DNA of 64,000 bases, from contig NZ_JAMOKF010000004.1 in assembly GCF_023656545.1 (NCBI RefSeq), positions 18,751 through 82,750 on the forward strand, written 5' to 3'. The DNA comes from Micromonospora phytophila (lineage in GTDB: Bacteria; Actinomycetota; Actinomycetes; Mycobacteriales; Micromonosporaceae). Both the position numbers and the translations under genes were made by a program. Positions 26,557 to 35,741 of the stretch are shown here, in pieces. Below the pieces are notes generated by a model. That model was not told where the DNA came from. It worked only from the letters and a program-made list of their open reading frames with translations, and made no database searches. Positions within the stretch are counted from its first letter, which is position 1, and each line of letters starts with the position of its first letter.

Positions 26557-27207
26557 GTGACCAGCCTGACCACAGCCGAATCCGGTCTGCCGATCGACAC
26601 GACCTTCGAGCAGCCGGCAACCGAGGAACAGTTGCAGCGTGCCGCCGCGGCGCTTCGCGACCACAACTTCGCCGTGGAGGTCGTCGACACCGTCGCGGAC
26701 GCCCGCGCGCTGGTCAACCGGCTGCTACCCGCCGACAAGACGATCTTCACCGCGTCCAGCGAGACGCTACGAATCTCCGGGCTGGACGAGGACATCAACA
26801 CCTCCGGCCGGTTCACCTCCCTGCGCCCGAAGCTCATGGAGCTACGCGAGGAGGGACGATTCGACGAGATGCGCGTCGCGGGCGCCGCGCCCGACGTCGT
26901 CGTCGGCAGCGTCCACGCGGTGACCGAGGACGGGCGGCTCCTCGCCGCCTCCGGCAGCGGAAGCCAACTCAGCCTCTACAGCTTCAGCGCGGCCCAGAGC
27001 ATCTGGGTCGTCGGCGCCCAGAAGATCGTGCCCGACCTCGACACCGCCCTGCGGCGCATCGAGACCTACTCCTATCCACGAGAGGACGCCCGGTTCCGCG
27101 CCATTTCCGGGACTCCCGCCATGCTCTCCAAGATCCTCATCATCAACCGCGAGATGTTCCCCGAACGCGGCAGCGTCGTACTCGTCCGCGAACCCATCGG
27201 CTACTGA
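26557..27207 (+). CDS. LUD-domain protein (LutC/YkgG-like)
   Basis: 216 residues from GTG 26557 with GAGGA 6 nt upstream. LUD features: FTASSETLRISGLDEDINTS, DVVVGSVHAVTEDGRLLAAS and WVVGAQKIVPDLDTALRRI. LUD proteins act in lactate utilisation and related redox metabolism. Here it stands without LutA/LutB, so the role is probably in redox handling within the MarR cluster. Confidence 0.87.
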   Translation: MTSLTTAESGLPIDTTFEQPATEEQLQRAAAALRDHNFAVEVVDTVADARALVNRLLPADKTIFTASSETLRISGLDEDINTSGRFTSLRPKLMELREEGRFDEMRVAGAAPDVVVGSVHAVTEDGRLLAASGSGSQLSLYSFSAAQSIWVVGAQKIVPDLDTALRRIETYSYPREDARFRAISGTPAMLSKILIINREMFPERGSVVLVREPIGY

Positions 27208-27285
27208 CCACCCTCACCAGCGAGAACGCCATGAAGACCATCTCCACAACACGCACATCGATCGACGCAAGGGAAAGGATCGACC

Positions 27286-28179
27286 ATGTCTGAGAAACGA
27301 AGCATCCTGGTCACCGGGGCCACTGGGCAGCAGGGCGGTGCCGTCACCCGCCATCTGCTCACTGCAGCCGAGTGGCGCGTGCTCGCGCTCGTGCGTGACC
27401 CTGACACGCCCGCAGCCGTCGCGCTGCGCGAGGCGGGTGCCGAACTCGTCCGCGGCAACCTCGACGACGCCCAGTCGCTACGCGAGGCGCTGGCCGGGGT
27501 CTACGGAGTGTTCAGCGTGCAGACCTTCATGGGCCCAGACGGCGTCGTCGGCGAGATCCGCCAGAGCAGAGCCCTTACCGACGCTGCCAAGGAAGCCGGC
27601 GTGCAGCACTTCGTCTACAGCTCGATCGACGGTGCGGACCGGGACAGTGGGGTACCGCATTTCGAGAGCAAGCATCGCGGCGAACAGTACATCCGGTCTC
27701 TCGGGCTGCCAGCCACGATCCTGCGGCTGGTTTCCTTCATGGACAACTTCGCCACCTACGCCACCCCGCCGCTGATCGACGACACGATCGTCATGAGCTG
27801 GCCGCCGAAGCCGGACACCAAACTGCAGATGATCGCCGTGGATGACATCGGAGCGTTCGCCGCGTTGGCATTCGCCCAGCCTGACGAGTTCATCGGCCGC
27901 ACGATCGCTCTCGCCGGCGACGAGTTGACCATGACCGAGGTCGTCGAGACCTTCACCAAGGTCACCGGCATTCCAGCACGCTACACCGAGCAGGACATTG
28001 AGCAGGTACGCGCCTATAGCGAGGACCTCGCCGCGATGTACGAGTTCTTCGAGAACAAGGGCTTCCAGGCCGACATCCCGGCGCTGCGCAAGATGTACCC
28101 GCAGCTCACCACGCTCGAAGACTGGCTACGCCGCACCAACTGGCAGCCTGCACCCGCCTCCGACAGCTGGGGCGTCTAA
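27286..28179 (+). CDS. NmrA-family NAD(P)-binding protein
   Basis: 297 residues from ATG 27286 (AAGGA upstream). Rossmann start SILVTGATGQQGGAVTRHLL, then HFVYSSIDGADRDSGVPHFESK and LRLVSFMDNFATY, as in NmrA/HSCARG-type redox sensors or quinone oxidoreductases. The usual active-site Tyr-x3-Lys is not evident, favouring a sensor or reductase-like role. Last gene of the cluster before a hairpin at 28414. Confidence 0.9.
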   Translation: MSEKRSILVTGATGQQGGAVTRHLLTAAEWRVLALVRDPDTPAAVALREAGAELVRGNLDDAQSLREALAGVYGVFSVQTFMGPDGVVGEIRQSRALTDAAKEAGVQHFVYSSIDGADRDSGVPHFESKHRGEQYIRSLGLPATILRLVSFMDNFATYATPPLIDDTIVMSWPPKPDTKLQMIAVDDIGAFAALAFAQPDEFIGRTIALAGDELTMTEVVETFTKVTGIPARYTEQDIEQVRAYSEDLAAMYEFFENKGFQADIPALRKMYPQLTTLEDWLRRTNWQPAPASDSWGV

Positions 28180-28476
28180 CCGACGGGCCGGAGGTGGCGT
28201 AACCACGCACCAACTCCGGCCCGGCCATGGTTCGGGCGCTCTTGCCGCATGTCGGGCACAGGCAGGTCGGACGGAAGCCGCAATTCACCCATCTTGGCTC
28301 AGCCAAAGGTGCGCGGTGACGACGACACGTTGGCGTCCTGCCCCAGCCGACCCAACGCCCGGTATCACGCCGCCGAGCGCGAGCCCTAACCGGTCCACAG
28401 CTAACCCACCCGCGCCTGGGCCGCCTACCCCTTCCTTCGGGCGGCGGCCCAGGCCACCAGCACCGAAGGACCGGCT
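28180..28476. other. Intergenic region between NmrA-like and PAP2 genes
   Basis: No gene was recognised. The distal part holds the 12-bp hairpin at 28414-28454. Confidence 0.5.
28414..28454. terminator. GC-rich hairpin
   Basis: GCCTGGGCCGCC (28414-28425) pairs exactly with GGCGGCCCAGGC (28443-28454) around a 17-nt loop, 22 nt before the PAP2 start. It may end the upstream cluster or affect the 5' end of the next transcript. Confidence 0.55.
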
Positions 28477-29352
28477 ATGAGCCCGATCGCCGAACGCTCA
28501 CCGGTGAGCGTCACCAGTCGCCTGCCGGCCGCCACACGCACCACCGCGCCACCACCGGCGGCCGGATCCACCGCGCCACGTCCGCGGCCGTGGCGAGAAC
28601 TGCTCCTGATCGCCGCGCACTTCCTGGCCTACAAGCTCGGCCGGCTCGCCATCGCCGGGCACGTCGCGGTGGCGTACGACAACGCCGAGCGCGTCTGGCG
28701 CCTCGAACGCGGCCTGCACCTGCCCGACGAGGCCGCCGTTCAGCACGCACTGCTGGACAACGACACTCCCGTGCAGGCCAACGGTTTCTACGCCTACGTG
28801 CATTTTCCCGCCACCGCCGCCTCCCTGCTGTGGATGTACCTGCGCCGCCCCACCCACTACCGATGGGCCAGGCGGACGCTGGCCGCACTGACCGCGGCGG
28901 CACTGGGGGTACACCTGTTGTTCGCCTTCGCCCCGCCGCGCATCCTCGCCGGGATCGACGTCATCGGCACCGCGGCCAGGTACGGGCCATCCGTGTACGG
29001 GTCACCGCAGACCGACGGGCTGATCAACCAGTACGCCGCGATGCCCTCCCTCCACGTCGGGTGGGCCATGGTGGTCGCCATCGGCCTGGTCGCCACCACG
29101 CGCAGCCGGTGGCGGTGGCTGTGGCTGGCCTACCCCGCCATCACCACCCTCGTCGTGGTCGGCACCGCCAACCACTACTGGCTCGACCCTGTGGTCGCCG
29201 GCGCTTTGCTTGCCGGCGTACTAGTCATCCTGCGCCAACCGCCCGGCCGCGTCGCATGGCACGCCTCAACCAGTCGCCTCCGGCAACTCCGCAATGTGGC
29301 TGCGATCGGCGCCGGCCCGCCGCCCGCCCGGTGTGCCGGGATGTCGCGATGA
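28477..29352 (+). CDS. PAP2-superfamily membrane phosphatase/inositolphosphotransferase-like
   Basis: 291 residues, ATG 28477 with GAAGGA upstream. A cytoplasmic Pro-rich start is followed by about six helices. The PAP2-type motifs AAMPSLHVGWAMVVAIGL and GTANHYWLDPVVAGALL hold the catalytic His residues. Family members act on lipid phosphates or transfer phosphoinositol in the membrane. The next gene overlaps it by 4 nt. Confidence 0.88.
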   Translation: MSPIAERSPVSVTSRLPAATRTTAPPPAAGSTAPRPRPWRELLLIAAHFLAYKLGRLAIAGHVAVAYDNAERVWRLERGLHLPDEAAVQHALLDNDTPVQANGFYAYVHFPATAASLLWMYLRRPTHYRWARRTLAALTAAALGVHLLFAFAPPRILAGIDVIGTAARYGPSVYGSPQTDGLINQYAAMPSLHVGWAMVVAIGLVATTRSRWRWLWLAYPAITTLVVVGTANHYWLDPVVAGALLAGVLVILRQPPGRVAWHASTSRLRQLRNVAAIGAGPPPARCAGMSR

Positions 29353-30263
29353 ACAGCCTCGGGCTGTCGATCGCGCTTGCCGTTGCCTCCGCCGCCGCGT
29401 ACGCCGCGGCGGCCGTACTTCAGGAGCGGCTCGCCGCCTCGCACACCGCCGAGCCAGCCTTGACCTTCACCCTGCTCGCCGTGCTGCGGCGCCGCCGATG
29501 GTGGCTGACCGTCGCACTCAACGCCACCGGAGCTCTCCTGCATGTCGCGGCCCTGCGGTACGGGCCGTTGACCGTCGTGCAACCACTTGGCGTGCTCACC
29601 CTCGTCCTCGCCCTACCCCTCTCCGCCGCAGTCATCCGGCGACGCGTCACCCGCACCGAGTGGCGCGGCGCGGCGATGACCACGACAGGAGTGGCCGGGC
29701 TGATGGTCCTTACCTTCTCCGCCAAGCCGATTGAAGCGCTGGGAACACCTGAAGCCCTCGCCATCATCGCGTCAACAGCGGTGGCCCTCGCAGCGCTGGT
29801 GTCAACTGCGGCCGGAACGCGTCGCCCCCTGTCTAGCAGTCTGCTGCACGCGACCGGGTCGGGCCTCGCCTTCGGTGTCTCGTCGGCGCTGACCCAGACC
29901 CTCACCGTGCACCTGTCCGAGCGAGGACCGGGCGCACTCCTGGCACCAGCGGGCGCGGCCGTGACCATCGCTGTCGTTGCCTTGGCCGCCGCCGGCTTGC
30001 TGCTCTCCCAAGCGGCCTATCGCGGCGGGCTCGGCGCACCACTCGCCGCCGCGACCTTGGCCAACCCGGCCGCCGCAGCCGCCATCGGTCTGGCAATGCT
30101 TGGGGAGCACCACACCACGGGTGCGGCGGGAATCGCTCTCACCCTCGGCACCGCAGCAGTCGCCAGCCGCGGCGTCATCCTGCTCGCCACCGGCCTTAAC
30201 CGGCAGCCACCAGAACCGCCCTTCCCCGCACCTCCGGCGCAGGTAACGTCAACCCGTGAATAG
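29349..30263 (+). CDS. DMT-superfamily (NIPA/EamA-like) membrane transporter
   Basis: 304 residues; ATG overlaps the PAP2 stop (ATGA). About nine to ten helices, beginning SIALAVASAAAYAAAAVLQE and including AALRYGPLTVVQPLGVLTLV, typical of the DMT/NIPA group. Substrate unknown (cation or metabolite). Co-transcribed with the PAP2 gene. Confidence 0.82.
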   Translation: MNSLGLSIALAVASAAAYAAAAVLQERLAASHTAEPALTFTLLAVLRRRRWWLTVALNATGALLHVAALRYGPLTVVQPLGVLTLVLALPLSAAVIRRRVTRTEWRGAAMTTTGVAGLMVLTFSAKPIEALGTPEALAIIASTAVALAALVSTAAGTRRPLSSSLLHATGSGLAFGVSSALTQTLTVHLSERGPGALLAPAGAAVTIAVVALAAAGLLLSQAAYRGGLGAPLAAATLANPAAAAAIGLAMLGEHHTTGAAGIALTLGTAAVASRGVILLATGLNRQPPEPPFPAPPAQVTSTRE

Positions 30264-30470
30264 TCGATCAGTTCATCCGCTCCCCAGGCGTTCAACGAAG
30301 GCATGAATCTCCTGGCGTGCGGTGGCACCGGTCGCGGTGACCAGCAGCGGACCGGTCAGCTCGGACCGACCCTGTCAACCGTGAGTGTCACGCGCCCATA
30401 CGAGTACCTAGTGCTGAAGCAGCAAGTGCTCGTCTTACGCGGCAAGGCCGCCTGGCCGCGGCGGGGTGAG

Positions 30471-30725
30471 TCAGCCGTACGCCAGCTGGGCGACGGTGGC
30501 GGCGCGGGGGTTGACCAGCCATTGCCCGGCGACGTGGACGGTGGGGACGGTCTCGTTGCCGTTGGCGACGGCGCGCACGGCGGCGGCCGCATCCGGGTCG
30601 GCCCAGATGTCGACCTCGGTGAACGCGACGTTGCGGCGGCGCAGGCCGCGGCGCAGCAGATAGCAGTACGGGCAGCCGGGTCGGCTGTAGACGGTGACCG
30701 GTGCCTGCCCGCCCGGCCCGCTCAT
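30471..30725 (-). CDS. Glutaredoxin-like protein (mycoredoxin type)
   Basis: 84 residues with active site CPYC in VTVYSRPGCPYCYLLRRGL and the cis-Pro region ETVPTVHVAGQ. Such proteins reduce disulfides or mycothiol mixed disulfides. The ATG overlaps the stop of the upstream methyltransferase by 4 nt, so the two are co-translated. Confidence 0.9.
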   Translation of the reverse strand: MSGPGGQAPVTVYSRPGCPYCYLLRRGLRRRNVAFTEVDIWADPDAAAAVRAVANGNETVPTVHVAGQWLVNPRAATVAQLAYG

Positions 30726-31381
30726 TGGGCGGCCGGACCGTCGGCGGGCCGGGTGGCGCTGCCGCGGACGTGCGAGGCGGCGGGGCTGCTCGGGCCGGTC
30801 GGCGGGAATCGGAAGCGGTGCAGCTCATCGACGGCGAACCCGGCGCCGGTGATGGCGGTGACGGTGTCGCGGCCGGTGCGGCACCCGCCGAACAGCCGCG
30901 GCCAAAGCGTCGCGTCGGCGAGGCGCTGCGCGCGGCGCATCGCGCCCGGGGCGTCGGCGGCGACGTGCTCGAAGAAACGCAGCTGCCCGCCCGGGCGCAG
31001 CACCCGCCGGATCTCGGCCAGCGCGGCAGCCTGATCCGGCACGGTGCATAACACCAGCGCGGTGACGGCGGCGTCGAACTCGCCGCCACCGGCGGGCAGA
31101 GCCTCGGCCACGCCGTCGACCACCCGCACCGGTACCGGCGCGGTGGCGGCGGCGGCCAGCGCCGCGGCCCGCAACCGTGGCTCGGGTTCGACCGCGACGA
31201 CCTCGGTGACCTGCGGCGGGTAGTGCGCGAAGGTCCGGCCGTTGCCGGCGCCGATCTCGATGACCCGGCCACTAAGCCCGGCGACCAGGTCGCGGCGGTG
31301 TTCGGCGCCGCCGGCGCGGTCCATCATCACGCTGAGGCGTTCGTAGACCCGGGCGAACACCGGATGCGACACCGACGCCAT
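30722..31381 (-). CDS. Class I SAM-dependent methyltransferase
   Basis: 219 residues from ATG 31381 with GGAGGAG upstream. Motif I VIEIGAGNGRTFAHYP, then VVAVEPEPRLRAAALA, DAAVTALVLCTVPD and the post-motif VLRPGGQLRFFEHV. The FFEHV ending resembles UbiE-like enzymes acting on small lipophilic molecules. Divergent from the MarR gene at 31458. Confidence 0.9.
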   Translation of the reverse strand: MASVSHPVFARVYERLSVMMDRAGGAEHRRDLVAGLSGRVIEIGAGNGRTFAHYPPQVTEVVAVEPEPRLRAAALAAAATAPVPVRVVDGVAEALPAGGGEFDAAVTALVLCTVPDQAAALAEIRRVLRPGGQLRFFEHVAADAPGAMRRAQRLADATLWPRLFGGCRTGRDTVTAITGAGFAVDELHRFRFPPTGPSSPAASHVRGSATRPADGPAAQ

Positions 31382-31457
31382 GACTCCTCCACCCCGTGCG
31401 GTCGGCGTTCCCGGCGTGGAGACTCGGCCGCTAGCGTCATCGTGGAGGCTATACATA
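31382..31457. promoter_or_regulatory. Divergent promoter between methyltransferase and MarR genes
   Basis: 76 nt. CTATACATAGTGGATGCCATACAC near the right end has TATAC/-10-like elements and a weak dyad (written here in two parts: CTATACATAG, then CCATACAC). A MarR autoregulatory site would be expected. Confidence 0.45.
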
Positions 31458-31937
31458 GTGGATGCCATACACAATCCCGCCGGATGGCGGCCAGGTGCCG
31501 GGTTCCCGGGGGCGCTGGAGCGGCTGTTCGCATTCGCGGCGACCGAGCAGTACATGCAGGCGGGGCTGGTCGCGCGTGGGCTGACGCGGGCGCGGGTGAC
31601 AGTGATCTGGCAGCTGCACCGGCAGGGCCCGGTCACGCAGCAGCAGATCGTCCGCACGATCGGCGTGACGGCCCGCAACGTCGCCGCCCTGCTTGAGGGG
31701 CTGCAGGCGTACGGGTTCGTGCAGCGCGACCCACACCCGGTCGACCGGCGGGCGCTGCTGGTGCGACTCACCGACGCCGGGGCGGCGGTCGCCCGGCAGC
31801 TCGCCACCGACTACAAAGCCGCGTCAGCCCGGCTGTGCGCCGGGATGCCGGCCGAGCAGGTGCGCCAGTTCCTGGCCACCCTGGACCCGCTCACGGCGCG
31901 GCTGGCGCCGGCTGCCACGGACGATCCGGGTCGGTGA
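31458..31937 (+). CDS. MarR-family transcriptional regulator
   Basis: 159 residues from GTG 31458, chosen because GGAGG (31443-31447) precedes it; an in-frame ATG at 31380 is less likely as it overlaps the divergent gene. Winged-helix blocks: VTVIWQLHRQGPVTQQQIVR, VTARNVAALLEGLQAYGFV and PVDRRALLVRLTDAG. Likely controls the divergent methyltransferase/glutaredoxin pair. Confidence 0.88.
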   Translation: MDAIHNPAGWRPGAGFPGALERLFAFAATEQYMQAGLVARGLTRARVTVIWQLHRQGPVTQQQIVRTIGVTARNVAALLEGLQAYGFVQRDPHPVDRRALLVRLTDAGAAVARQLATDYKAASARLCAGMPAEQVRQFLATLDPLTARLAPAATDDPGR

Positions 31938-32085
31938 CCGCCGCGCCGGCGGTGACCTGCACCGCGTAGGTGGGCCGGTCGGCCGAGGGCACGGGGCCCA
32001 GGTAGGTGTGCCCGGTGAGGTGGCACCAGGCGGGCAGGTCCAGCGGCGCGGCCGGATCGGTGGCGATCAGATGCAAGACTGTGGA
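31891..32085 (-). pseudogene. TusA-family sulfurtransferase, C-terminal fragment
   Basis: The minus strand reads VLHLIATDPAAPLDLPAWCH and then LTGHTYLGPV, the characteristic end of actinobacterial TusA-like proteins. The N-terminus with the catalytic Cys is missing: upstream of about 32085 the sequence belongs to a carbonic anhydrase in another frame. A deletion fused the two. Confidence 0.65.
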
Positions 32086-32793
32086 GGATATTGACCCACC
32101 CGTTGTCCAGGTCGACACCGGGCGCCGACCACCTTCAACGCGCCCTGACAGACCCGCTCGGCGATGACTTCGCTGTGGCCGAGCATCTGCGCGCCTGGAT
32201 GTTGGCGCGCACGGCGTTCTCGACCGGGTCACCCGGCTGGTCCATCAGCGGGGCGACGATCGGGCGCAGCGCGTCGACGAGGGCGCCGATGTGACCCAGC
32301 GCCGAGCCGCCCTCCCGGATGGCGTCGATGGTCGCGCCGATGGCGTCGCATCGCTCATGCCCCAGCACGACGATCAGTGGGCAGCCGAACTCCTCCACGG
32401 CGAACTCGACGCTGCCGAGCAGCAGGTCGTCGACGATGGTCCCGGCCACCCGGTTGTCGAACACGTCGCCCAGCCCCTGGTCGAAGAGCACCTCCGGGGC
32501 GACTCGGGAGTCGGCGCAGCCGACGGTGATGGCGAACGGGTGCTGGCCGGCCGTCAGCCGGTGCAGGTCATCCGACCCCTGGTGCGGGTGTCGGCACTTG
32601 CCGGCCGCGAAACGCCGGTTGGCGCTGAGCAGACGGGCGAGCGCCTTGTCCGGGCTGGTGACCGGCGGCTGGGTCGAGCGGGCGGCAGCGGGGCGGGCGG
32701 CAGCGGTCACGCCCAGGGCGACTACGGCGGCAGTACCCCCGGTCGCCAAAAACGACCGGCGGGAGAAGGCCTGACGCCAGTACGGTCCTCCAG
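32080..32793 (-). pseudogene. Tat-exported beta-carbonic anhydrase, frameshifted
   Basis: Twin-arginine signal (SRRSFLATGGTAAVVALGV) followed by the beta-class zinc motifs ITVGCADSRVAPE and VVLGHERCDA, so the catalytic core is intact. The C-terminus is broken: SEVIAERVCQGALKVVGA is in a second frame and VDLDNGWVNILHS, the normal ending, in a third. No good start codon is seen either; GGAGGA is followed by a TGG where a start might be expected. Enzyme of this class would hydrate CO2 outside the membrane. Confidence 0.75.
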
Positions 32794-32898
32794 GCAGTGG
32801 TGAAAGCTTGGTGTGAAGCAGGACGCTGCACCGACTCCGACCTGCGAAAAGGCAAGACCGCAGGCCGGGGCGTATGCCATTGGGTGCCGTTCGGTGCC

Positions 32899-32915
32899 GT
32901 TGAATGCACTTCAAC
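32899..32915. promoter_or_regulatory. Palindrome upstream of the carbonic anhydrase remnant
   Basis: GTTGAATGCACTTCAAC is a perfect 6-bp dyad with a 5-nt centre, in a run of related repeats (GGTGCCGTT occurs twice just before it). Possible operator for the carbonic anhydrase gene. Confidence 0.35.
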
Positions 32916-33244
32916 GCCGTTCAGTGCACCCGGCTGCTCCCAACGCGCTCCCCCGATCCCCGCCCCACACGGACCCACTCGGTCAGCCGGGACAGTCTGC
33001 CTAACGCAGGGCCGTCCGCGCTGCGGCACGAAGCGAGCGATCCGACGGTGGGCACGGACGGTGACGAGCGCGCTCGCGGACGCCGCGCTTTGTCAGCGGC
33101 AGATGTATCTGTCGATTCTACACGGTCCGCTGGTGGCACTGTCGCTACCGGCGGATCGTCTCGCTGTCGAGTCCTGCGGGCCGGCGGCCCGGCGCGGTGG
33201 TTAGGCTTTACGGATGCAGGGGGCGGTGTGCTGGAGCGACCTCG

Positions 33245-33385
33245 ATGGCTGACGCCGACGATGTTCGTCAGCAGGCGCTGGCGCTGCCTCATGTGGTCGA
33301 GATCGACAGTGACGGCTTCGACTTCCGGGTCGCCGTGCGTCGAGGATACGGAGCTGTTGCTGGGCGATCCCGTCGTGCCCGATGA
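33245..33385 (+). pseudogene. MmcQ/YjbR-like protein, broken
   Basis: MADADDVRQQALALPHVVEI followed by DSDGFDFRV is the N-terminus of MmcQ/YjbR-like DNA-binding-fold proteins. After about 30 residues the frame changes, and a C-terminal piece ending LLLGDPVVPDEVVRSR lies in another frame to about 33403. The middle of the domain is missing. Confidence 0.55.
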
Positions 33386-33466
33386 GGTCGTGCGGTCGCG
33401 GTGACCGTTCAGCCCGGCGGTGGCCGTCGCCCGCGCGGGAGCGGGGGAAGAGCGGGCCGACCGTCT

Positions 33467-33802
33467 TCACTGACCGAGCTTTGCCACTGTCAGCAACACC
33501 ACCGCGTCCTCGTGGGCGACCAGGCGGTGCCGCTCCGGTGGCACGAGGATCAGGTCCCCCTGGCGTCCGGTCCAGCTTGCCGCGGAACCGATCAGTTCGA
33601 CCCGCCCCCGCAGCACCAGCACTGTCGCCTGGCCCGGGTTCTCGTGCTCGCTGAGCTCGACCCCGCGACGCAACGCGATGATCGTCTGTCGCAGCGTACG
33701 TTCATGTCCGCCGAAGACGGTCTCGGCGCTGCGACCGGACTCGGATGCCGCCGCCCGCTCGCTATGCTCGCGGGCCAGCGCGTCCAGGCTGAGTTTCTGC
33801 AC
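33467..33802 (-). CDS. Small cupin-domain protein
   Basis: 111 residues from GTG 33802. The single cupin barrel shows ALRRGVELSEHENPGQATVL and LVPPERHRLVAHEDAVVLLT; one His of the usual HxH metal set is replaced (SEHENPG keeps one). Likely a small-molecule or stress-related binding protein. Stands alone. Confidence 0.8.
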   Translation of the reverse strand: MQKLSLDALAREHSERAAASESGRSAETVFGGHERTLRQTIIALRRGVELSEHENPGQATVLVLRGRVELIGSAASWTGRQGDLILVPPERHRLVAHEDAVVLLTVAKLGQ

Positions 33803-33935
33803 CTCTCGCCCACCTGTCTGTTCAACCGGAACGACGCCACCGCCTCGGCGGATGCCGGAACGTCGTACTTGACAGCGTCGGATAGAGCGAGAATACCGAT
33901 CTCGGGCCGCCAGCCGGTGTGGTCGGCGGAAGTCG

Positions 33936-34229
33936 TCAGCGCAGCCGTAGGACCAGCGAGATGCCCAGCCACGCCACCGTGACCAGCTTGATCGCTTCCA
34001 TGGCGATGTATACCACGTGCAGGTGGGAGGCGACTGGTTGCCCACCGGCGATGATCTGCTGCGCCCGTACGTCGAGCAGGGGTCGCATGACGAAGGCCCG
34101 GGTCAGCAAGACCGCCCCGGTGACCGCAACGAGCGTCCATCGAACTGCCCCGGCGCCAGCGCCGACCAGCGCCAGAGCAAGCAGGAGGAACAGCGTCAGC
34201 TCCGCCACATTGAATGCGCGGAACACCAT
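33936..34229 (-). pseudogene. Membrane protein, paralogue of 35738-36175, N-terminus lost
   Basis: 97 residues from ATG 34229 align with the last two thirds of the protein at 35738: VFRAFNVAELTLFLLLALAL corresponds to VFRALNAVEFVLLAGLTVAV, and RPLLDVRAQQIIAGGQPVAS to RPLLDRRAQLIIDGHQPPAS. The first helix of the paralogue is absent, so this is a truncated second copy. Confidence 0.7.
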
Positions 34230-34607
34230 GGTGCCGGTCGAACGGGGTGGCGCGACGGCGTCGCGGGCGGCGAAGGTCGGTGCGGGGGTCGCCAACGGGT
34301 CGAGGGTCGGGCCGGGTTCTGATGTTCCGCCGCCGGCTGCGCTGGCGGAGGCGCCACGCCCACCGACACAATCTGGAGGGTCATGCCGGCCTGGCGATGT
34401 CCGGGCAGGGAGCACCACCCCCGATCGCCGCCCTGTCGACTCCCGCGCCCAGGCGGACCGATTCACCCCGGCCACCAGTGGGGTCCGAGTGCCAGGTCCT
34501 GAGATCCGACGGCCGGCGGCCGGTTGCCAATGGCAGGTCAGCCACCCGATGAGCGCGACTGACCTGGTGGGCGACGGACGAGTCGACCTGTACGCGGCGG
34601 GGCCCGG
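34230..34607. other. Non-coding stretch between membrane-protein remnant and haemoglobin gene
   Basis: 378 nt of GC-rich sequence; none of the open frames shows a recognisable family or a good start. Probably debris of the deletion that truncated the paralogue. Confidence 0.4.
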
Positions 34608-35024
34608 TCAGGACGAGGGTTGGCGGGTCCGAATGGTGTGGTGCTCGCTGCCCGTGCCGCCGTTGAGGCGCCGCAGCATCGACTGCGCGATCCGGCCGGC
34701 CTGCGCCTTGGCCAGCTCGGCCTTGGGGCCGGCGTGCCGGTCGTCGATGGTGCCGCACCACAGCTCCCACCAGCGGTCGAAGTGCCGCTCGGCCAGGGGC
34801 TCCCGTCGGTGCAGGTCCACATGCAGGCGGAAGGCGCTCCCGTGGTACGCGCCGGTGCGGAACAGCACGGTCTCCCAGAAGTCGCACATGATCGGCAGGT
34901 GGGCCGTGAGGTCCATCCGAGCCACGTCGATGAAGACCGGACCGAGCAGGTCGTCGGCGAAGGCCCGGCGGTAGAAGTCGGTCACCAGGGCGGTGATGTC
35001 GGCGCGGTCGGCGATGTCGGCCAT
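34608..35024 (-). CDS. Truncated haemoglobin, group III
   Basis: 138 residues from ATG 35024 with GGAGGG upstream. ITALVTDFYRRAFADDLLGP, then LPIMCDFWETVLFRTGAYHG and FRLHVDLHRREPLAERHFDR, RWWELWCGTIDD, match group III (trHbP) globins; the proximal His is in the ERHFDRW segment. These globins bind O2 or NO in the cytoplasm. Divergent from a regulator with a possible Fe-S site. Confidence 0.9.
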   Translation of the reverse strand: MADIADRADITALVTDFYRRAFADDLLGPVFIDVARMDLTAHLPIMCDFWETVLFRTGAYHGSAFRLHVDLHRREPLAERHFDRWWELWCGTIDDRHAGPKAELAKAQAGRIAQSMLRRLNGGTGSEHHTIRTRQPSS

Positions 35025-35052
35025 GGGACCCTCCTTTTCACTATGCCCATCG

Positions 35053-35060
35053 TATAAAAT
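35053..35060 (+). promoter_or_regulatory. -10 element for a probably leaderless regulator mRNA
   Basis: TATAAAAT ends 6 nt before GTG 35067, so transcription would begin at or next to the start codon. No ribosome site is present there, which agrees with a leaderless message. Confidence 0.55.
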
Positions 35061-35066
35061 AGGTGC

Positions 35067-35741
35067 GTGGTAGAAGACGTGAGCTACGCCGCACTCGCCG
35101 TGCAGAGCCGGCGCCGGATCCTCGACACGCTCCGCGCGGCGGACGGCCCGACCGGCGTCAGCGAGCTGGTCACCGTCACCGGACTGCACGCCAACACGGT
35201 CCGTTTCCACCTCGAGGTGCTGGTCGAGGCGGGCTTCGTCAGCAGCGGGCCCGGCCCGCGGCGCGGTCGTGGACGCCCGCACACGGTCTACCGCAGCGTC
35301 ACACCGCCGGCGCCGTCGACCGGGTACCAGTTCCTCAGCCAGGTGCTGGCGGCCCAGCTCGACGACCGGGGCGCGGGTGAGCTGGCCGAGCAGGCCGGCC
35401 GCTCCTGGCTGCGCGGCGACGGCCGCTCCGCGGCGGCACCGCCCGGCGCCGATCCCGTGGGCGTCGCCACCGCCCGGGCGCTCGCCCTCTTCACCGAGCT
35501 GGGCTTCGAGCCGGAGCGCGCGGCCGACTCCGCCACCGTCCAGATCGACCTGCACGCCTGCCCGTTCCTGGAGGTCGCCCAGCGCCACCCCGACGTGGTC
35601 TGCGCCATGCACCGCGGCCTGCTCCGGGAGGTCGTCGAGGCGGCGGCGCCGGGCCTGGCCGCCGAGCTGATCCCGTTCGCGCGACCGGGCGTCTGCGTCG
35701 CCCGGCTCACCCCCATGGAGAAAGGACCCGTCCGCTCATGA
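35067..35741 (+). CDS. Winged-helix regulator with SufR-like C-terminal cysteines
   Basis: 224 residues. N-terminal ArsR-like winged helix: AVQSRRRILDTLRAADGPTG, then ELVTVTGLHANTVRFHLEVL. The C-terminal half has DLHACPFLEVAQRHPDVVCA, a CPF..E..HP..C..H pattern like the cluster-binding segment of SufR-type repressors, plus a third Cys in ARPGVCVARL. An Fe-S or other metal sensor is inferred, fitting control of the divergent globin. The next gene overlaps its stop by 4 nt. Confidence 0.82.
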   Translation: MVEDVSYAALAVQSRRRILDTLRAADGPTGVSELVTVTGLHANTVRFHLEVLVEAGFVSSGPGPRRGRGRPHTVYRSVTPPAPSTGYQFLSQVLAAQLDDRGAGELAEQAGRSWLRGDGRSAAAPPGADPVGVATARALALFTELGFEPERAADSATVQIDLHACPFLEVAQRHPDVVCAMHRGLLREVVEAAAPGLAAELIPFARPGVCVARLTPMEKGPVRS

